Source: Streptococcus oralis (GTDB lineage: Bacteria > Bacillota > Bacilli > Lactobacillales > Streptococcaceae). Taken from it: a DNA stretch of 64,000 bases. Of this stretch, positions 27,759 through 35,556 are shown in pieces; positions within the stretch are counted from its first letter, which is position 1; each line of letters starts with the position of its first letter. Where the stretch lies: the NCBI RefSeq assembly GCF_022749195.1, contig NZ_CP094226.1, positions 62,001 through 126,000 of the forward strand, given 5' to 3'. Made by a program: the position numbers and the translations under genes. Under the pieces are notes generated by a model. It ran no database searches and was not told where the DNA came from. It saw nothing but the letters and a program-made list of their open reading frames with translations.

Positions 27759-28789
27759 AATTAAAAAACTATATTTTAGTGGGGTATCTAGTGTCGACTC
27801 TACTAACGATTTTGGTCGTTTTCTGGGCAGTCCAACGGATGTTGATCGAGAAAAGTGAAGTTTACTTCCTAGTTGGAATGACCTTGATTGCTAGTTTCAT
27901 TGGCGCTGCAGTGAGCATCTTTCTTTTGTCGCCAGTGTTCTCTTCTCTGAAACATTTGAAAAAACAAGCTCAGGATATAGCAAGCAAGGATTTCAGCACA
28001 GAAATCGAAACTAAAGGCCCATTAGAATTTCAAGAGCTGGGCCAGGCTTTTAATGACATGTCCCACAATTTGCAAGCTACCTTTCAATCACTTGATGAGA
28101 GCGAGCAAGAAAAGAGAATGATGATTGCGCAGCTCTCTCACGATATTAAAACTCCCATTACCTCCATTCAGGTTACTGTGGAGGGAATTCTAGATGGAGT
28201 GATTAAGGAAGAGGAGCGGCTCCACTACTTAACCACGATTGGTCGGCAAACTGAGCGTCTAAACAAGCTAGTGGAGGAATTGGATGTTTTGACTCTTAAT
28301 ACACAACCTCAAGATACTGCCGATGAAGAAGTCGAAGAGGTCTTTTTAGATCAGTTACTGATTGAGTCAATGAGTGAATTTCAACTCCAGATTGAACAAG
28401 AGGAGCGGGATGTTTACATTCAAGTGTCACCTGAGTCGGCGAAAATCAAGAGCCATTCTGACAAACTTTCTCGCATTCTGGTCAATTTGTTAAACAATGC
28501 CTTTAAATATTCAGAACCAGGAACCAGAATCGAGGTTCTTGCCCAATTAACAGAACAAGAGCTGACAATCAGTGTGAAAGACGAGGGTCAGGGGATCCTT
28601 CCTGAGGATTTGGAAAAGATCTTTAAACGACTTTATCGTGTGGAAACTTCGCGCAATATGAAGACAGGTGGACATGGATTAGGTCTTGCGATTGCACGCG
28701 AACTAGCCCATCAGCTTGGTGGCGAAATCACAGCAGAAAGTCAATATGGCTTAGGAAGCAAGTTTACATTCAGCCTTAATTTGAAATAA
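27755..28789 (+). CDS. hk08: Sensor histidine kinase (TCS08)
   Basis: 344 residues with two N-terminal transmembrane segments (about 5-25 and 37-60) and almost no extracellular loop. This intramembrane-sensing layout is seen in SaeS-type kinases. A HAMP domain (about 62-115), the H-box SHDIKTPITS with His129, and the ATPase domain with NLLNNAFKYS, DEGQGI and GGHGLGLAIA follow. The short sensor loop suggests it reads membrane stress or a membrane partner. Its start overlaps the rr08 stop. Confidence 0.92.
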   Translation: MKLKNYILVGYLVSTLLTILVVFWAVQRMLIEKSEVYFLVGMTLIASFIGAAVSIFLLSPVFSSLKHLKKQAQDIASKDFSTEIETKGPLEFQELGQAFNDMSHNLQATFQSLDESEQEKRMMIAQLSHDIKTPITSIQVTVEGILDGVIKEEERLHYLTTIGRQTERLNKLVEELDVLTLNTQPQDTADEEVEEVFLDQLLIESMSEFQLQIEQEERDVYIQVSPESAKIKSHSDKLSRILVNLLNNAFKYSEPGTRIEVLAQLTEQELTISVKDEGQGILPEDLEKIFKRLYRVETSRNMKTGGHGLGLAIARELAHQLGGEITAESQYGLGSKFTFSLNLK

Positions 28790-28803
28790 AGCCGTAAAAT
28801 CCC

Positions 28804-28832
28804 TTTACAAATCTAGCTTTTCATGGTACAAT
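28804..28832 (+). promoter_or_regulatory. rpsD promoter
   Basis: TTTACA (28804-28809), 17-bp spacer, TACAAT (28827-28832) with an extended TGG. It places the start near 28839 and leaves a leader of about 150 nt before rpsD. Confidence 0.75.
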
Positions 28833-28841
28833 AGCCTTTGT

Positions 28842-28959
28842 GTGAAATAGCAGCAGGAAAGCATGAAGCTCGTCAACAGGTGTCTTATGACAAGTAACCT
28901 TGGCTGTTTAGGCGAAGGGCATCTGCACGAATCAGGGCTTTCTAAGTGACTATTTCCAC
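28842..28959 (+). ncRNA. Structured rpsD leader RNA (candidate S4 autoregulatory element)
   Basis: The leader is closed by a long-range helix, GTGAAATAG (28842-28850) with CTATTTCCAC (28950-28959). The enclosed ~100 nt contains G/C-rich conserved-looking blocks unlike an ordinary AT-rich leader. Ribosomal protein S4 represses its own leader in Bacillus subtilis. I infer the same role here and cannot confirm a match to a known family. Confidence 0.55.
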
Positions 28960-28991
28960 CGAAATATTATTTATATCAGGAGGACATTCAC

Positions 28992-29603
28992 ATGTCACGT
29001 TATACAGGACCATCTTGGAAACAAGCTCGTCGCCTTGGCCTTTCACTTACAGGTACAGGTAAAGAATTGGCACGTCGTAACTACGTACCAGGACAACACG
29101 GACCAAACAACCGTTCTAAATTGTCAGAATACGGTTTGCAATTGGCTGAAAAACAAAAACTTCGTTTCACTTACGGTGTAGGTGAAAAACAATTCCGTAA
29201 CTTGTTCGTACAAGCTACAAAAATCAAAGGCGGAATCCTAGGTTTCAACTTTATGCTTCTTTTGGAACGTCGTTTGGATAACGTTGTTTACCGTCTTGGC
29301 CTTGCGACTACTCGTCGTCAAGCTCGTCAATTCGTAAACCACGGTCACATCCTTGTTGACGGAAAACGCGTTGATATCCCATCATACCGCGTAACTCCAG
29401 GTCAAGTGATCTCAGTTCGTGAAAAATCATTGAAAGTTCCAGCTATCCTTGAAGCAGTAGAAGCTACTCTTGGACGTCCAGCATTCGTATCATTCGACGC
29501 TGAAAAATTGGAAGGTTCATTGACTCGCTTGCCAGAACGCGACGAAATCAACCCAGAAATCAACGAAGCACTTGTCGTTGAATTCTACAACAAAATGCTT
29601 TAA
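28992..29603 (+). CDS. rpsD: 30S ribosomal protein S4
   Basis: 203 residues, full length. Begins [16 protein letters not shown]; the S4 RNA-binding domain lies at about 93-155 ([20 protein letters not shown], then HILVDGKRV). It binds 16S rRNA early in 30S assembly. Codon use is that of a highly expressed gene (CGT, GGT, AAC). AGGAGG lies ten bases before the start. The Firmicutes zinc-finger cysteines are absent, so it is the zinc-free form. Confidence 0.97.
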   Translation: MSRYTGPSWKQARRLGLSLTGTGKELARRNYVPGQHGPNNRSKLSEYGLQLAEKQKLRFTYGVGEKQFRNLFVQATKIKGGILGFNFMLLLERRLDNVVYRLGLATTRRQARQFVNHGHILVDGKRVDIPSYRVTPGQVISVREKSLKVPAILEAVEATLGRPAFVSFDAEKLEGSLTRLPERDEINPEINEALVVEFYNKML

Positions 29604-29623
29604 TTTTAAGAAATATCTTACAG

Positions 29624-29647
29624 AAAGCCTACAACAGTGGGCTTTTT
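29624..29647 (+). terminator. Terminator after rpsD
   Basis: AAAGCC (29624-29629) pairs with GGCTTT (29640-29645), running into TTTTT. The stem is short. Confidence 0.55.
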
Positions 29648-29735
29648 GCTTTGTCTTAAAAAACTATAGAACACTTCTTAACTATGAAGGAGGATAAAAA
29701 ATTTCCCTGCAAAATGAAATTGCAAGGAACTTTTG

Positions 29736-30254
29736 TTAATGGTTATGGGCAAGCCAGACGGAATATTTTTTCCCAAGCCAGAGAGCAAAGAGGAGATTGA
29801 TGACGACGATGCTTGAACCGACCAGTGAAAATAGGAAAAATTCGCTAGTCGAAACCTGCCACAAATGCGCGATGTCGATAATCAAATAAGCACTGATAGG
29901 AAAACAAAGGATAGAAGTGATGAGAGCAGGGATATACTTACGGAGAAGAATTGATTGTCCAATGTGGAGCAAGAGATGGAGTGCAAAGGCCACAAATCCT
30001 CCTAACCAAACTAATTCGAGCGCTCTAGATTGAGTAAAATACGCTAATAAAGTGATGGATAAGACAATGATAAACTCCTCAAAAACAGCAAGGGCAAATC
30101 CCTCTGTTGTAATTCCTTTGTGAATCTTGAGAATAGCAGGAGCCTTTTGAGCCAGCAAGGTTTCGTTGAGATGAATCCAAGGGACAAGACCGATAATTTC
30201 TTCCATATCGTGAAAGATAAAGAGTAGCGGGAATATCCAAAGATAAAATGCCAT
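29736..30254 (-). CDS. HXXEE-domain membrane protein
   Basis: 172 residues with about five hydrophobic segments. The HDMEE motif near residue 15 and later H/E residues inside membrane segments (EGFALAVFEEF; HLLLHIGQS) define the HXXEE family (PF13787), which looks like a membrane metal-dependent enzyme of unknown substrate. The start follows AGGAGAG. A hairpin at about 29700-29730 (TTCCTTGCAA/TTTGCAGGGAA on the minus strand) with a T-run terminates it. Confidence 0.75.
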   Translation of the reverse strand: MAFYLWIFPLLFIFHDMEEIIGLVPWIHLNETLLAQKAPAILKIHKGITTEGFALAVFEEFIIVLSITLLAYFTQSRALELVWLGGFVAFALHLLLHIGQSILLRKYIPALITSILCFPISAYLIIDIAHLWQVSTSEFFLFSLVGSSIVVINLLFALWLGKKYSVWLAHNH

Positions 30255-30327
30255 AAATCTCTCCTGAAAAGTTATAGATCGCTAACCAATAAAGCAAAAA
30301 ACGCTCAGTAAGGCGTTTTGAGTTATG

Positions 30328-30347
30328 CTTATTTAACCTCTGTAACA
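30328..30347 (+). other. Probable attL
   Basis: CTTATTTAACCTCTGTAACA resembles the rpmG 3' end at 35557 (CTTATTTAACTTCGGTGAAC): ten identical leading bases, then scattered matches. A TGATTTAAC motif follows at about 30358. An AAAACGC/GCGTTTT hairpin lies just outside (about 30298-30320). Confidence 0.55.
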
Positions 30348-30419
30348 TATAGCTATTGATTTAACTAAAACGCCATGTTTTATTAAGTTTTAATAAGTTT
30401 TAAGTTACTAAAAATAGGG

Positions 30420-30875
30420 TTATTCTGTTTCTGTTGTTTCCGAATTGTTGCCAAAATATTGGAATTTAGCAAAATTTAAGAAGTCTTTATAGAGTTTTTT
30501 GGTCTGTTCAGAAATTGCTAAGTTTTCGATTATATTTTCTATGCTTTGTCCGGTTTCCGTTGCCTCTTTGTTGATACCTATAAGTAAGTCTGTAATTTCT
30601 AACAGTGCTTCTACTGTTCTGTAATTTTCATCTTCTACATTAGTGACAATATAAGGTCTTCTTATGTCGCTATATCCAACAAGATATTCTATGGATACAC
30701 TTAATAAATTAGATAATTTAACAATATCTTCTAAACTGGGAGTTCTTTTTCCATTTTCCCAATTTGTGAAGGTATTTTGTTTTACACCGACTTTTTCACC
30801 TAGTTGAGCCTGTGTAAGTCCATGCTGTAATCGCAATTCTTTTAATCGTTGAGGTAGTAAAGATACTTTTCCCAT
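30420..30875 (-). CDS. XRE-family repressor of the integrative element
   Basis: 151 residues. N-terminal helix-turn-helix (about 8-65; LRLQHGLTQAQLGEKVGVKQ, then NWENGKRTPSLEDIVKLS) of the Cro/CI type; the C-terminal part is helical and unassigned. There is no peptidase motif, so it is not a self-cleaving CI and more likely a simple repressor. It is divergent from the element's other genes and faces three repeats that look like its operators. Confidence 0.85.
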   Translation of the reverse strand: MGKVSLLPQRLKELRLQHGLTQAQLGEKVGVKQNTFTNWENGKRTPSLEDIVKLSNLLSVSIEYLVGYSDIRRPYIVTNVEDENYRTVEALLEITDLLIGINKEATETGQSIENIIENLAISEQTKKLYKDFLNFAKFQYFGNNSETTETE

Positions 30876-30892
30876 AGTTGCTCCGATCTAAA

Positions 30893-30970
30893 ATCTCAAA
30901 AAGACGTGTTAAAAACTTGACAAACACTTCAAAACGAGATAAAATAAAATATATCTCAAAAAGACGTATT
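30893..30970 (+). promoter_or_regulatory. Element promoter flanked by three repressor operators
   Basis: ATCTCAAAAAGACGTGTT (30893-30910) and ATCTCAAAAAGACGTATT (30953-30970) are near-identical direct repeats 60 bp apart. Between them AACACTTCAAAACGAGAT (30923-30940) is an imperfect inverted copy. It forms the spacer between TTGACA (30917-30922) and TAAAAT (30940-30945), a rightward promoter with 17-bp spacing. Confidence 0.7.
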
Positions 30971-31111
30971 GATTATATCATATTTTGAGAAGGATTTTCA
31001 AGGGGGTAACTGCTTATGATTGTATAAAAATGGTCTTTGAAGAAAAACCTCAAAGACATATTTAATAAAACCATCTTAATTATAACATATATATAGAAAA
31101 GAGGAAAGGAG

Positions 31112-31579
31112 ATGCCGAATAAGAATTATTACGAGTATAAAGACATCATGGAAGCCACAGGGAAGTCTTATAGTGCTGTTAAAAAATGGCGGATAAGTAT
31201 AGAACGCTTATCAGGTTACGAGTTTAAGAAAGTCAAAATAAAGGTCACACGTAAGCACGTAAAAGACCATTATCAATTTACTGAAGAAGAATTTGAAAAG
31301 TTTATCAAACTTTCTAAGCGAATTGATGAAACAAAAAACATGACTGAAGCTGTAACTGCTATATGGGGCGACTTGAAGAGTGCTGAAGAAAGGGCACTTA
31401 AACAAGACGTGGCTGAATTAAAAAAGTTCAAAGAGAAACAGAAAGAAAGTAACAAAAATACAGCCTTTCAGATTATTTCTTTGAAAAACGATATTAGAAG
31501 ACTACAAAAGCTAGAAGAACGACTTGAAGCCTTGGAAGAAAAACAGGCAAAAGGGTTCTTCTCAAAATTGAAAAAATAG
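31112..31579 (+). CDS. HTH plus coiled-coil protein of the element
   Basis: 155 residues. The N-terminus (YYEYKDIMEATGKSYSAVKK) looks like a MerR/plasmid-Par-type helix-turn-helix, and residues about 85-150 form a Lys/Glu-rich coiled coil. This build recalls single-protein plasmid partition or replication-control proteins (pSK1 Par-like), but identity is not secure. AAAGGAG precedes the start. First gene of the rightward operon. Confidence 0.6.
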   Translation: MPNKNYYEYKDIMEATGKSYSAVKKWRISIERLSGYEFKKVKIKVTRKHVKDHYQFTEEEFEKFIKLSKRIDETKNMTEAVTAIWGDLKSAEERALKQDVAELKKFKEKQKESNKNTAFQIISLKNDIRRLQKLEERLEALEEKQAKGFFSKLKK

Positions 31580-31596
31580 AAAAGGAAATATAAAAA

Positions 31597-32010
31597 ATGG
31601 CAAACAAAAAAATTAAACTTACATCACCTCTTTCACTTAAAGAAGTAGCTCTTGAAAGCTCTCAATTTGATATTCCGAAGAAAATTCAAGTAGATTTTTC
31701 CAAAGCTCGACCAAGTAAGAAGTTCAAAGATGGTAAACAGACGGACATTTTGAGCCATTATATTTTAGAGGGAATTGATGAGCGAACCGCTAAAGCCGTA
31801 AATGATGGGTTAATTGATCAAGAGGACGTTAAGTCTATCAAGATTGAAGTTCATGGCAGTTTTGAGGAGATTGAAGAAACCATTGAGTTTGGTGGCTCTC
31901 TATTCGTTGAGTTGCTAGATGTGCAGGTCAAAGCGGACTGGGTTGAGGGTAGAAATGCAGGATATAAAGCCGTCAAACTAGTAGCCTCTGGGCTAAAACT
32001 TGCTATGTAG
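31597..32010 (+). CDS. Uncharacterised element protein
   Basis: 137 residues, no recognised domain, no transmembrane segment. Lysine-rich N-terminus, then an acidic central part (IKIEVHGSFEEIEETIEFGG). Its position, 17 bp after the preceding gene and just before the 194-bp inverted repeat and rep gene, suggests a replication or transfer accessory role; that is inference only. Confidence 0.6.
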   Translation: MANKKIKLTSPLSLKEVALESSQFDIPKKIQVDFSKARPSKKFKDGKQTDILSHYILEGIDERTAKAVNDGLIDQEDVKSIKIEVHGSFEEIEETIEFGGSLFVELLDVQVKADWVEGRNAGYKAVKLVASGLKLAM

Positions 32011-32012
32011 GT

Positions 32013-32206
32013 CTAAAATTTCTGTATATGATGGGAGCTGGCCGCCTTGCTCCTGTCGGTTTACAAGTGAGCTAACTAGTAGCTGATAGCAACCGCAAAA
32101 AGGGCGGTTCGCCCTGAGCGGTTGCGGGTATCAGCGGGCATCTAGTTGGCTGACTTGTTCCGACAGGGCAATGCAACCAAGCTACCTAAATATGCAGAAA
32201 TTTTAG
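32013..32206. repeat. 194-bp imperfect inverted repeat, candidate origin or oriT
   Basis: Outer arms CTAAAATTTCTG (32013-32024) and CAGAAATTTTAG (32195-32206) pair perfectly. Moving inward, ATAT, AGCT, TTGC, CCTGTCGG, ACAAGT, AGC, AACTAG, GCTGATA, AACCGC and AGGGCG each find their complement in order in the other arm, around a GTT tip. The stretch is non-coding and markedly richer in G+C than the surrounding element. It directly precedes the iteron region and rep. Confidence 0.85.
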
Positions 32207-32230
32207 TCACAAGAGTTTTTTGAGGAAGTA

Positions 32231-32462
32231 TATGCCCATATGCCCAAAACCTATGCGCGGGCGCCATTCTAGGACTTGACGATAGAATGGTGCAAACCAA
32301 GGGTAATCCCTTGATTGGCAAGCTTTCCGAGGACATTACCGAAGGTGTCAGCGTAGCGTTAGGAAAAGCAAAAATGCCAAAAATTAAGGGGTTTTTCTTG
32401 GGTTTATGCATGGGCTTATGTATGGGCTTATGCTCGAAAAAATGAAGCATATGCCCAAAACA
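32231..32462 (+). other. Iteron region upstream of rep, candidate replication origin
   Basis: Three head-to-tail 12-mers GGGTTTATGCAT, GGGCTTATGTAT and GGGCTTATGCTC occupy 32400-32435. Two TATGCCCA copies lie at 32231-32246, and CATATGCCCAAAAC occurs at both 32237 and 32449. Hairpins between them include CCATTCT/AGAATGG and CAAGGG-TAAT-CCCTTG. Together with the inverted repeat this fills the 521-bp gap before rep. Confidence 0.65.
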
Positions 32463-32531
32463 AAAGAATAAAAAAACAAAAGCATAGAAATAATATGCAA
32501 AAAACCTTTCATAAATTGAAAAGGAGAAAGA

Positions 32532-33860
32532 ATGACGAAAAGAATTAGAAATAGACGTTTCTTATTTGAGCAACAACTGAAACCAGACTTTTGGGATTGG
32601 GCTGTATCAGATAAGAAATTACTTGAGAATTGGGAAGATAATAAGACAAAGATTTTCAGATTAATCTTTGACCGTATCCGTGAATTAGTTGAAGAAGAGG
32701 AATTTGTGGAAGTCGCTTTTATCGTCCATGATAAAGATATTTCTTATGGGACAAAATTGGTTGAACCTCATATTCACGGATATATTGATTTCCCAAGAAG
32801 AATGGATTTATCAAAAGTTGCCTTGGCTCTTGGAGTAGAAAAAGAACGTGTAGAAACTCCAAAATCAAGAGGAGGAAGACACCTAACACGTATCAACGCT
32901 TTAGCTTATCTTATCCATGCCAAGGATAAAGATAAATATCAGTATCCTGCTAGTGATGTGGAAACATTTGATACGCTTGATTATGAAACCTTTATCAATC
33001 AGAATAAAGAAGATTTTGAGAAGTATGCAGCTACGAAAAAGCGTGAGAAATCTGATGAAAGTTTAGATTTGGTATTGTCTAAAGTTTACAAGGGAGAACT
33101 TACATATTTTGATATTATGAAAGACGATAATTTGTATTATCTGATGGCGAACAATCGTCAGAAATTCCTTGAGGGCTTTGATATTTTTGGAGAACGTGAA
33201 AGTGTTCTACGCTTGGAAGCCTTGCAAAATGGGGAGTATGATTTGACTGTCCTATATATCCAAGGGAAGCCTGGGATTGGTAAGTCTACACTTGCTAGAG
33301 ATATTGCTTTAGAGGTGCAAGGAGCGCTTGAAAATGCAGGTTTAAGAGGTGGCTCATATTCTGCAAGCTCAAAAAATCCATTTGACAATTACTCAGGAGA
33401 GGAAATCCTTATTTTAGATGACTTGCGAGAGGATAGCCTAGCTCCTGCGGATTGGTTGAAGTTATTCGATCCAATCAACTCGGCTAGAATGTCGGCACGC
33501 TATCGAAATAAGCTAGTAGTTCCTAGATTGGTGATTATGTCGGCTTATATGTCTCCTAAACAATTTTTCGGACAAATTCAGGAAGAAGATATAAACCAGT
33601 ATTTAAGACGTGTCAATTACTCTTCTGAAATTGCTAGAAAACATGGAATGGAAGAAAGATTTTATAGTGTTTCAGAAGTTCGAGAGAATAGAGAGAATGG
33701 TCATTTTCAACGTCCTGATGGCTCTAGCGTCGTTTTGAACTTTGACTATGAAGATTTGTTTTGTTCGCAAGATAAGGACGATTTTATTCGTAAATTGCTT
33801 GAAGATTGTATCTATCCTAGAATATTGCCTAAAAAAGCAAAGGACGTGACAAATGACTAA
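32532..33860 (+). CDS. Rep protein: HUH endonuclease plus P-loop helicase (CRESS-like)
   Basis: 442 residues. N-terminal Rep_2-type rolling-circle nuclease: VAFIVHDKD (about 61-69), HIH of the HUH motif at 80-82 (EPHIHGYIDF), and YLIHAKDKDKYQY with candidate nucleophile Tyr126. C-terminal helicase of the PF00910/superfamily-3 type: Walker A GKPGIGKST at 245-253 and Walker B ILILDDL at about 293-299. This pairing is the one found in circular ssDNA virus Reps and related bacterial plasmid Reps. In streptococcal integrative elements such proteins have been proposed as relaxases. GGAGAAAG precedes the start. Confidence 0.85.
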   Translation: MTKRIRNRRFLFEQQLKPDFWDWAVSDKKLLENWEDNKTKIFRLIFDRIRELVEEEEFVEVAFIVHDKDISYGTKLVEPHIHGYIDFPRRMDLSKVALALGVEKERVETPKSRGGRHLTRINALAYLIHAKDKDKYQYPASDVETFDTLDYETFINQNKEDFEKYAATKKREKSDESLDLVLSKVYKGELTYFDIMKDDNLYYLMANNRQKFLEGFDIFGERESVLRLEALQNGEYDLTVLYIQGKPGIGKSTLARDIALEVQGALENAGLRGGSYSASSKNPFDNYSGEEILILDDLREDSLAPADWLKLFDPINSARMSARYRNKLVVPRLVIMSAYMSPKQFFGQIQEEDINQYLRRVNYSSEIARKHGMEERFYSVSEVRENRENGHFQRPDGSSVVLNFDYEDLFCSQDKDDFIRKLLEDCIYPRILPKKAKDVTND

Positions 33861-34086
33861 AAAAATTGTGATGTTCTTTGATGAAAGGTTAAATACTAGC
33901 TTTCGTATAGTACGCTTTGGGAAGTGTATACCAGTAAGGCAAGAAATAGATAACATCTATATGTTTCTGAATGATAGGAATTTATGGAATAGATGCAAAA
34001 AAAAGATGCGTGAAAATCAATCACACATCAAAATAAAAAACCAAGATAATTATAACATGAAAAGGAGAAAAAAGCTATGTTCGTAA
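33853..34086 (+). CDS. Small basic protein of the element
   Basis: 77 residues, unrecognised, Lys/Arg-rich towards the C-terminus (KKKMRENQSH, KRRKKLCS). The ATG overlaps the end of rep by eight bases with AAGGACG upstream, and its own end overlaps the DUF3173 gene, so it is part of a translationally coupled string rep-this-DUF3173-int. Confidence 0.55.
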   Translation: MTKKIVMFFDERLNTSFRIVRFGKCIPVRQEIDNIYMFLNDRNLWNRCKKKMRENQSHIKIKNQDNYNMKRRKKLCS

Positions 34087-34280
34087 CAAAAGAAGATTTA
34101 AAAAAATTAGGTTTTGGAAATTATCAGGCTTACAGTTTGATTAAACAGGCTAAGGCTTTGATGGTACAAAAGGGCTTTGCTTACTATAATTCCAAGGGTT
34201 TGGGTCAAGTTCCTGTTGAAGCTGTTGAGGAAATTTTGGGTACAAAATTAAATTTTGAGGAAGTGGAAGAATATGCCTAA
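34077..34280 (+). CDS. DUF3173-family protein, probable recombination accessory
   Basis: 67 residues. VTKEDLKKLGFGNYQAYSLI followed by AKALMVQKG and LGQVPVEAVEEILG is the DUF3173 signature. These small HTH-like proteins sit immediately before tyrosine integrases in streptococcal integrative elements and probably act as excisionase-type factors. AAAGGAG lies upstream; the stop overlaps the integrase start. Confidence 0.8.
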   Translation: MFVTKEDLKKLGFGNYQAYSLIKQAKALMVQKGFAYYNSKGLGQVPVEAVEEILGTKLNFEEVEEYA

Positions 34281-35388
34281 AATCCCTCATGTATATTATG
34301 ACAAGGCTAGTAGTTCTTATTATGCGGTTGCTTCTCTAGGTTTTGATGAAGTGACCGGTAAAAGAATGCAGAAAAAGAAAAGAGGGTTTAAAACTCAAAC
34401 AGAAGCCAAGAAATGGTATGATGATTTTATAGCCAAACACTCGAAAAAAGCTATTGTACATGGTGCAACTTTAACGGTTGAGTTGTTCCTGGAAAAATAT
34501 TTTGTACCTCACTATAAGAATAAAGTGACAGTTCGGACATTTATGACATTTTCTTCTAAGTTGAAAAGATTGAAATATTTTTATCCTATGAAAATGGTTG
34601 ATGTTAAACCTATTCATATAAAAAAATGGCATACAGATATCTTGGAAGAAGGCTTATCTAATAACTACTTAAAAGATTTACATCAAACAGTAAAAGAATT
34701 ATTTGATATGGCTCTTACTTTGGGTGTTGTCAGTGAAAATCCTGCTCGGCAGGTGGGGAATATGAAGAGGACTAGAAAAAAGGTTGATTTTTGGACAAAA
34801 GAAGAATTTGAAAAATTTATCAAAACATTTGAAAAAAATGATGTTGTAGAACATTTAAAATATACCTGTTTTCTATTTCTCTTTATGACAGGATTGAGGA
34901 TCAGCGAATTACAAGCCTTAACGTGGGAAGATGTCGATTTTGAAAATAAAGCTGTACAAGTCAATAAGTCTATGTTTTATCAAAATAAAAATAATTGGCA
35001 AATTAACCCTACAAAAACTTTTTCAAGTAATAGAAAAATCTATCTCGATGCCATGACGATTAAGGCGCTATCCTCATGGAAAAATCATCAGAAACAGCTA
35101 GGAAAAATAAGTTTTGTCTTTTCTTATAACTGTTTACCTGTGACTAAGACAATGCTTGCTAATAGCATGAAGAAACATGGAGAAATGGCTGGAGTCAAAA
35201 GTATCCGTATACATGATTTAAGGCACTCCCACGCAAGTCTATTGCTATCTTTAGGTATGAATGACCTAGAACTTAAAAATAGGTTAGGACATGCGGATAT
35301 ACAGACGACTTTAGGAGTATATTCCCATCTTCGCCCTTCAGCTATGAAAGAGGTAGCGGATAAACTAGAGGGGGTAATATCGCTTTAA
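34273..35388 (+). CDS. int: Tyrosine recombinase/integrase
   Basis: 371 residues from ATG 34273 (MPKIPHVYYD), inside the DUF3173 end. N-terminal arm-binding domain (about 1-60), core-binding SAM-like domain (about 65-150) and catalytic domain. Catalytic residues: Arg in TGLRISELQ, HDLRHSHASL (His-x-x-Arg), His in LGHADIQTT and Tyr in GVYSHL. Located beside attR, it should integrate the element at the rpmG 3' end. Confidence 0.93.
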   Translation: MPKIPHVYYDKASSSYYAVASLGFDEVTGKRMQKKKRGFKTQTEAKKWYDDFIAKHSKKAIVHGATLTVELFLEKYFVPHYKNKVTVRTFMTFSSKLKRLKYFYPMKMVDVKPIHIKKWHTDILEEGLSNNYLKDLHQTVKELFDMALTLGVVSENPARQVGNMKRTRKKVDFWTKEEFEKFIKTFEKNDVVEHLKYTCFLFLFMTGLRISELQALTWEDVDFENKAVQVNKSMFYQNKNNWQINPTKTFSSNRKIYLDAMTIKALSSWKNHQKQLGKISFVFSYNCLPVTKTMLANSMKKHGEMAGVKSIRIHDLRHSHASLLLSLGMNDLELKNRLGHADIQTTLGVYSHLRPSAMKEVADKLEGVISL

Positions 35389-35401
35389 TTTCAATCACGG
35401 C

Positions 35402-35434
35402 TTTCGTATCACTAGCGAAGTCTGTTATACGAAA
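35402..35434. repeat. Inverted repeat after int
   Basis: TTTCGTAT (35402-35409) and ATACGAAA (35427-35434) with a 17-nt loop, 13 bp after the int stop. Purpose unknown; possibly a recombination-factor site or an mRNA 3' hairpin. Confidence 0.4.
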
Positions 35435-35445
35435 ACGGAGATTAT

Positions 35446-35481
35446 AAAAAGGTAGCAAGATTACATCTTACTACCTTTTTT
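35446..35481. terminator. Terminator between int and rpmG
   Basis: AAAAAGGTAG, then inner AAGAT-TAC-ATCTT, then CTACCTTTTTT. A and T runs on both sides allow use from either direction. Between it and rpmG are TGATTTAAC and TAATTTAAC motifs spaced before the rpmG-end TTATTTAAC. Confidence 0.8.
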
Positions 35482-35556
35482 GTTGCCAAAATGTTCCCAC
35501 TCGGCTAGTATTAAGTGTTTAAACGTTGATTTAACGCTATTTTCACTAATTTAACT

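Noticed and set aside
34077..34280. Phage origin of the integrative element
   Set aside because: No capsid, terminase, lysis or phage primase genes; DUF3173, integrase and Rep fit an integrative/mobilizable element better.
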